Source: Cognaticolwellia aestuarii
GTDB taxonomy: Bacteria > Pseudomonadota > Gammaproteobacteria > Enterobacterales > Alteromonadaceae
Assembly: GCF_002000025.1 (NCBI RefSeq)
Contig: NZ_MUZV01000001.1
Coordinates: forward strand, 372,001 to 436,000
Length of the DNA: 64,000 nucleotides
Reading direction: 5' to 3'
The notes under the pieces were generated by a model. It was not told the DNA's origin. It saw only the letters and a list, made by a program, of their open reading frames with translations, and searched no databases. Of this stretch, positions 60,322 to 64,000 are shown piece after piece. The number at the start of each line of letters is the position of its first letter. The first letter of the stretch is position 1. A program made the position numbers and the translations under genes.

Positions 60322-60855
60322 ATGATTAATTTAAAACGCTTCCACCATGTGGCTTACCGATGTAAAGATGCAAAAGAAACCGTTGACTGGTATCAAAAGC
60401 ATTTAAATATGGAACTCACTGTCGCTATTGCAGAAAATGAAGTACCGTCAACTAAAGCGCCAGATCCTTACATGCATATATTTTTAGATGCTGGTATGGG
60501 CAATGTTTTAGCCTTTTTTGAAATACCTAACTCACCTGAAATGGGACGTGATGAAAATACCCCGCAATGGGTACAACATATTGCTTTAGAAGTTGAAGAT
60601 ATTGATGCCCTAGTGTCAGCGAAAAACGACTTACAAGCCCATGGCGTAGATGTTTTAGGCCCAGTTAACCATGGAATATTTAAGTCTATCTATTTCTTTG
60701 ATCCTAATGGCCACCGCTTAGAACTCGCTACAAATACCGGTACAGCTGAACAATATGCTGAGCTTAAACGTGTTGCGCCGTTAATGGTTGAAGAATGGTC
60801 TAAAACTAAAAAAGCACCAACTCACGCCGCTTGGTTACACGAACAAGAAGATTAA
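60322..60855 (+). CDS. VOC-family protein (glyoxalase/dioxygenase fold)
   Basis: 177 residues from ATG 60322; family members begin like MINLKRFHHVAYRC, so the 19 extra codons from 60265 are probably leader. One VOC module pair. Likely metal ligands are His in RFHHVAYRC, His in WVQHIALEVED and Glu in GHRLELATNTG. Resembles bleomycin-resistance/4-hydroxyphenylpyruvate dioxygenase-like proteins of unknown substrate. Single gene. Confidence 0.85.
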   Translation: MINLKRFHHVAYRCKDAKETVDWYQKHLNMELTVAIAENEVPSTKAPDPYMHIFLDAGMGNVLAFFEIPNSPEMGRDENTPQWVQHIALEVEDIDALVSAKNDLQAHGVDVLGPVNHGIFKSIYFFDPNGHRLELATNTGTAEQYAELKRVAPLMVEEWSKTKKAPTHAAWLHEQED

Positions 60856-60866
60856 AAGCGACAATA

Positions 60867-60897
60867 CAGTAGATAGTTGCTCCATCACTGTCTACTG
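60867..60897 (+). terminator. Hairpin downstream of the VOC gene
   Basis: CAGTAGATAGT/ACTGTCTACTG (11 bp, one G-T pair, 9-nt loop) followed by CTTTAAAA. A probable terminator with a weak T-run. Confidence 0.55.
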
Positions 60898-60931
60898 CTT
60901 TAAAAAAGTTAATTTTCGTCACACTTCATAA

Positions 60932-61141
60932 CAACATGCGTTTCAACACGCCACCACCATAAACGCCAACACTATTTGGAACAACAAACCTGAGCTTAAA
61001 AACACTTCAGTGTATGACACTGTGCTGGCGAATAATTCAACTTTATCTAAACTCTCTTCTCCAGGTATTTATTCATTGTTCGCAAATGCACAATATAGTA
61101 AAAACGCTACAGCACCTATTAACGAAGGGTTTCGTAAATAA
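60932..61141 (+). pseudogene. Open fragment of 69 codons without a start, possible gene remnant
   Basis: An uninterrupted frame between two stops (60929-60931 and 61139-61141), with protein-like content: NANTIWNNKPELKNTSVYDT, then LSSPGIYSLFANAQYSKN. There is no ATG, GTG or TTG near its 5' end with a binding site. Not recognised. It could be the decayed 3' end of a lost gene. It is the only coding-like stretch in the 894-base gap before yihI. Confidence 0.35.
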
Positions 61142-61340
61142 AAATCAAATAACTAATTAGCTTATCTGCCATTTTTCTTGTAAGACATTGACCATTATTA
61201 TTTATAAAGGATAATTAAATTACATTTGTTAACAAAAATATTACATTTAAAAACAAGCACTTGTTAATTATTCGACTTTAGTGCAAGAAACAATTGAAAA
61301 AAATAGCTTGCTGCTTTGGCAAAGTCACGTAAAGTATGGG
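61142..61340 (+). promoter_or_regulatory. Upstream region of the CsrB/C-like RNA
   Basis: A promoter is suggested by TTGCTG (61308-61313) and TAAAGT (61330-61335), 16 bases apart, giving a start near 61342. About 160 bases upstream, TGTAAG (61179-61184) is the left half of the GacA/UvrY box TGTAAG-N6-CTTACA; the right half is poor. GacA boxes typically sit about this far from csr/rsm RNA promoters. Confidence 0.4.
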
Positions 61341-61680
61341 TCAGCTACTTTAGTAGCAGCATACAAAACGGACAATTTTTGCACGGAAAGCAATAAGCGT
61401 TATATACGCAGCAAATAATTTAAAATACGGATAGTTTACTAATACTCAGGAAGAGTGCTGAAGTAATTTGCCCATAGAGGGCGTTAAGGATAAACCAAGA
61501 AAGTGTCAGGACGACCGAAAAAAATAAATTTAAGCACGGAAGTGACTATAATAATATTGGAAACTGTCAAATTCACAAGGACTGTACCAAAAGGCTAGGA
61601 TAGCCCCTTAAAATCGGAATTATATGTTTGGCTTATGCCACATTTCATCCAAAAGCGACGTTATTAACGTCGCTTTTTTT
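61341..61680 (+). ncRNA. CsrB/CsrC-type CsrA-sequestering small RNA
   Basis: About 340 nt. It opens with the hairpin GCTAC-TTTA-GTAGC (61344-61357) and ends in a strong terminator (61651-61677, 11-bp stem, T-run to 61680). Eleven GGA motifs lie between: at 61370, 61385, 61429, 61449, 61488, 61509, 61538, 61559, 61579, 61598 and 61616. Several sit in hairpin loops as CsrA requires: ACTC-AGGAA-GAGT (61444-61456), GTC-AGGAC-GAC, CAC-GGAA-GTG, ACA-AGGAC-TGT and GGCT-AGGAT-AGCC (61593-61605). Length is close to E. coli CsrB (369 nt). It lies directly upstream of yihI, the place of csrC in E. coli. I infer that it titrates the CsrA regulator; CsrA itself is not in the window. Confidence 0.85.
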
Positions 61681-61749
61681 CTTTCTATCGCGGTTTAGCG
61701 TGGAATGTCGTAAAATAGTGATAATTGTTCATTAGCAAAAGTTATAACT

Positions 61750-62334
61750 ATGTCTCGTACTAAAAAATCCCGCAAGCCAGGCACAGGCTCAATTGGCATC
61801 CTTAAAGATGACAAGAAAAAATTAGTGACCCCGACACCTCGTAAAGCCAAGAAAAAAAGTGGCAAAGAAGCGGGAAATCGCCAAAAAGAAGCTAGCCCTA
61901 AAGTCAATAATGGGCAAAAATCATCAGTAAACAAAGATCCACGTATTGGCAATAAAACACCTATTGACTTAGGTAAACCTGTTACTGCACCAATTAAAAC
62001 CAAAGCTGCTAAACCGGCAAAAGTCATAGCAAATAATTCACCTATCGCAGCCATTCGCGCGGTGGAAGCGAGTGAGTCTTTAGCTGAGCAGCTAAATCGT
62101 ATTGAGCAAGATCCTCGTTTGCTTGAAATACTTGAAAAGCAAGACGATGATTTAGAACTAACAGCTGAAGATGTTAATTATTACAATGAATTAATGGAAC
62201 AACATGAAAAAATCAGTCAAGCATTGGGGCTTGATGATGATGAAGAAGAGATAATAGCACCAACTAAAAGCTCAGACTCTGAAGATGATTTATGGGACAA
62301 ATTTGATAGCAGTGACCTATCAAAATTTGAATAG
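61750..62334 (+). CDS. yihI: Der GTPase-activating protein YihI
   Basis: 194 residues. A long basic, Lys/Arg-rich N-terminal half (MSRTKKSRKPGTGSIGILKD) precedes an acidic helical C-terminal half (EQLNRIEQDPRLLEILEKQ, AEDVNYYNELMEQHEKI). This is the layout of YihI, which stimulates the GTPase Der and so times 50S ribosome assembly. It starts 69 nt after the sRNA terminator. DUF2489 follows by 9 nt, then hemN, an order found across related gammaproteobacteria. Confidence 0.92.
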   Translation: MSRTKKSRKPGTGSIGILKDDKKKLVTPTPRKAKKKSGKEAGNRQKEASPKVNNGQKSSVNKDPRIGNKTPIDLGKPVTAPIKTKAAKPAKVIANNSPIAAIRAVEASESLAEQLNRIEQDPRLLEILEKQDDDLELTAEDVNYYNELMEQHEKISQALGLDDDEEEIIAPTKSSDSEDDLWDKFDSSDLSKFE

Positions 62335-62343
62335 GTAGCTTTC

Positions 62344-62826
62344 ATGTTTTCAAATCCTTGGATATATCTCGCGTTATTGGCCATGGTGATTATTGGCGTA
62401 CTAGCCGCAGTAGCAGTTAAGCTATTGCGTCAATTAAAACAACAAACGCTAGAACAAGAGCAACAAAAAGCCGCGCAACAACAAGCACTGCAACAGCATG
62501 ATAAAAAAATCATCGCCAGTGTCATTATTATTGTGCGAGCTATGAAAGAAGAGCAGTGCGACTTTGCCGAAGGCTGCTGGCGTTTGAGTGTGTTGCTTGA
62601 CTCATTAAAGCTAAGCCAAGATTTAAATCTGCAATTTCCTGCGGTATTTAAATTTTATGAAGGTATTAAGCATATGCCTATTTTAGCTGAACGTAAAAAG
62701 CTTGATAAACGAACGCGTATGAAGCTCGACCTTGAGCGCATGAAGCTTGAAGCAGAGCTAGCGGAAGATATTCGCCGTGATATTGGCTTACTACATCAAT
62801 ACGCGAATGAACGAAACAGCAATTGA
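62344..62826 (+). CDS. DUF2489 family membrane protein
   Basis: 160 residues. An N-terminal membrane helix (WIYLALLAMVIIGVLAAVAV) is followed by a Gln-rich coiled coil and a helical domain (AMKEEQCDFAEGCWRLSVLL, then RTRMKLDLERMKLEAELAED). This fits DUF2489, a family repeatedly found between yihI and hemN. No function is known. It lies 9 nt after yihI, so one transcript is likely. Confidence 0.85.
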   Translation: MFSNPWIYLALLAMVIIGVLAAVAVKLLRQLKQQTLEQEQQKAAQQQALQQHDKKIIASVIIIVRAMKEEQCDFAEGCWRLSVLLDSLKLSQDLNLQFPAVFKFYEGIKHMPILAERKKLDKRTRMKLDLERMKLEAELAEDIRRDIGLLHQYANERNSN

Positions 62827-62944
62827 GTCAACCCACGCAATAATGTCGGAAAATATTATTAACTCGTTTTAAAAACATCAAGTTACTGTAATATAATAAT
62901 AAAATAGAACAAAATTGACATAAGTCACAATAAAGCCGTCAGCA

Positions 62945-62985
62945 TTGCGCTTGATCAATGTTTGGGCGGCTAGTTTATCTATAAT
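62945..62985 (+). promoter_or_regulatory. hemN promoter with FNR-type box
   Basis: TTGCG-CTTG-ATCAA (62945-62958) matches 8 of 10 FNR consensus bases, with the right half perfect. A consensus -10 TATAAT lies at 62980-62985. The box centre is 28.5 bases from the -10, so the site would be near -41 relative to a start at about 62992: class II spacing. A second, weaker site is TTGAC-ATAA-GTCAC (62915-62928). Anaerobic induction of hemN by FNR is known in E. coli and Pseudomonas. Confidence 0.7.
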
Positions 62986-63013
62986 AGCGTCAAATTGGTA
63001 AACGAGAAGACTC

Positions 63014-64000
63014 ATGCAAGCAACTCAATTTTTCGATAGCGCGCTATTAAAGAAATATAACACTAGTGGCCCACGATATACTTCATACCCAACAGCACTA
63101 GAGTTTCATGATCAATTCCAACATGATCATCTGGTTCGAGCCATTGAAGCTTCACCTAATCGTGAGTTGTCTTTGTATGTGCATATCCCTTTTTGTCATA
63201 GCCTTTGCTATTACTGTGGTTGTAATAAAGTTATCACTCGCCATCGCGATAAAGCGGACACTTACCTTGAATTTCTTGCCGAAGAAATTGCCTCTCGAGC
63301 ACCACTATTTAAAGACTACACCGTTAAACAGTTACACTGGGGTGGCGGCACACCAAGCTTTTTACGACACGAACAAATCACCAAACTGGTTGAGCTGCTA
63401 AAAGAAAAGTTTACTTTTGCTGAACAAGTAGAGATGAGTATCGAAATCGATCCTCGTGAAATTGAAATGAACCTAGCAGAGCATCTTTATAGCCTAGGCT
63501 TCAACCGCATAAGCATTGGTGTTCAAGACATTGATGAAAAGGTGCAAGAAACCATTAATCGAGTACAGTCTACTGAATTTATTGAAAACTTCATTGCTCA
63601 CGCAAAAGCAGTTGGCTTTAAATCCATTAATATCGATTTAATCTACGGTCTACCGCACCAAAATATCGACACCTTTACTCGTACTTTAAATAAAGCGCAT
63701 GAAATGGATGTAGATCGCATCTCACTGTTTAGCTACGCCCATATTCCTGCTCGCTTTGCTGCCCAGCGAAAGTTAAGAGATGAGTGGTTACCCAGTGTTG
63801 ATGAAAAGTTTGCCCTAATGAAACTCGCTATCGAAAAGCTATGTGATTTTGGTTATGACTTTATCGGCATGGATCACTTTGCTAAACCTGAAGATGAGCT
63901 ATCAATAGCGCAAAAAGCAGGCGAATTGCACCGAAACTTCCAAGGTTACACCACTAAAGGCGGCTGCGATCTGCTCGGTTTAGGCGTGTCATCTATTAGT
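63014..64000 (+). CDS. hemN: Oxygen-independent coproporphyrinogen III oxidase, cut by window edge
   Basis: The first 329 codons are visible, translated by hand from ATG 63014. A radical SAM enzyme of heme synthesis that works without oxygen. The [4Fe-4S] motif is C-x3-C-x2-C in IPFCHSLCYYCGCNK, with the HemN-specific extra Cys. Other landmarks: KYNTSGPRYTSYPTALEF at the start, LHWGGGTPSFL, and NIDLIYGLPHQNIDTF. The C-terminal part lies outside the window. The promoter suggests induction at low oxygen. Confidence 0.95.
   Translation, partial: MQATQFFDSALLKKYNTSGPRYTSYPTALEFHDQFQHDHLVRAIEASPNRELSLYVHIPFCHSLCYYCGCNKVITRHRDKADTYLEFLAEEIASRAPLFKDYTVKQLHWGGGTPSFLRHEQITKLVELLKEKFTFAEQVEMSIEIDPREIEMNLAEHLYSLGFNRISIGVQDIDEKVQETINRVQSTEFIENFIAHAKAVGFKSINIDLIYGLPHQNIDTFTRTLNKAHEMDVDRISLFSYAHIPARFAAQRKLRDEWLPSVDEKFALMKLAIEKLCDFGYDFIGMDHFAKPEDELSIAQKAGELHRNFQGYTTKGGCDLLGLGVSSIS

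Overview
The window comes from an AT-rich marine gammaproteobacterium of the order Alteromonadales, most likely the Colwelliaceae (Colwellia/Thalassotalea type). The evidence is the base composition, the best-recognised proteins (PssA, FadH, UvrA, Mpl, AstCAD, SrkA-DsbA, YihI-DUF2489-HemN) and gammaproteobacterial families such as DUF3802 and VF530. It reads as ordinary chromosome. I see no insertion sequence, prophage, integron, CRISPR array, rRNA or tRNA.

Layout. 1-1.2 kb: the start of a NorE-like oxidase subunit III gene behind an FNR box, then a universal stress protein. 1.2-13.5 kb: ssb, a thioesterase, a 2OG-Fe(II) oxygenase, a large unknown membrane protein, pssA, a chemoreceptor, fadH, a GreA/GreB-like protein and yajR. 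13.9-20.5 kb: uvrA, a two-gene membrane plus exported spermidine-synthase-like pair, an outer-membrane barrel and rluF. 20.8-25 kb: a redox and detoxification cluster (pirin, FMN reductase, HxlR regulator with a tiny Cys-rich protein and a monooxygenase, SDR, GFA, GNAT). 25-36.8 kb: a secreted PD40-amidohydrolase fusion, ubiX, mpl, a ycbX-pxpABC operon (5-oxoproline use) and a porin. 37-44 kb: pabA, an HDOD protein, astC-astA-astD (arginine catabolism) and a DUF1338 protein. 44-49 kb: DUF3802, a tandem-OB SSB-like protein, a propeller/SHOCT membrane protein, a secreted nuclease and a VTT protein. 49-55 kb: ccoG-srkA-dsbA and hutG-hutF with a HutC-type operator. 55-60.9 kb: GNAT, a peroxiredoxin-glutaredoxin hybrid, VF530, purU, an M61 peptidase and a VOC protein. 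61-64 kb: a CsrB/CsrC-like regulatory RNA, yihI, DUF2489 and the 5' part of hemN.

The most notable element is at about 61341-61680, in an 894-base stretch without an intact gene. It has eleven GGA motifs, many in small hairpin loops, a promoter-like start and a strong intrinsic terminator, and it lies directly upstream of yihI, where E. coli keeps csrC. I read it as a CsrA-sequestering sRNA. Two genes for low-oxygen life, the NorE-like gene and hemN, have FNR-type boxes at or within about one base of the spacing expected for class II activation. Several other strong palindromes (ssb leader, M61 leader, 47.7 kb intergenic, 5.7 kb intergenic) have no assigned function.
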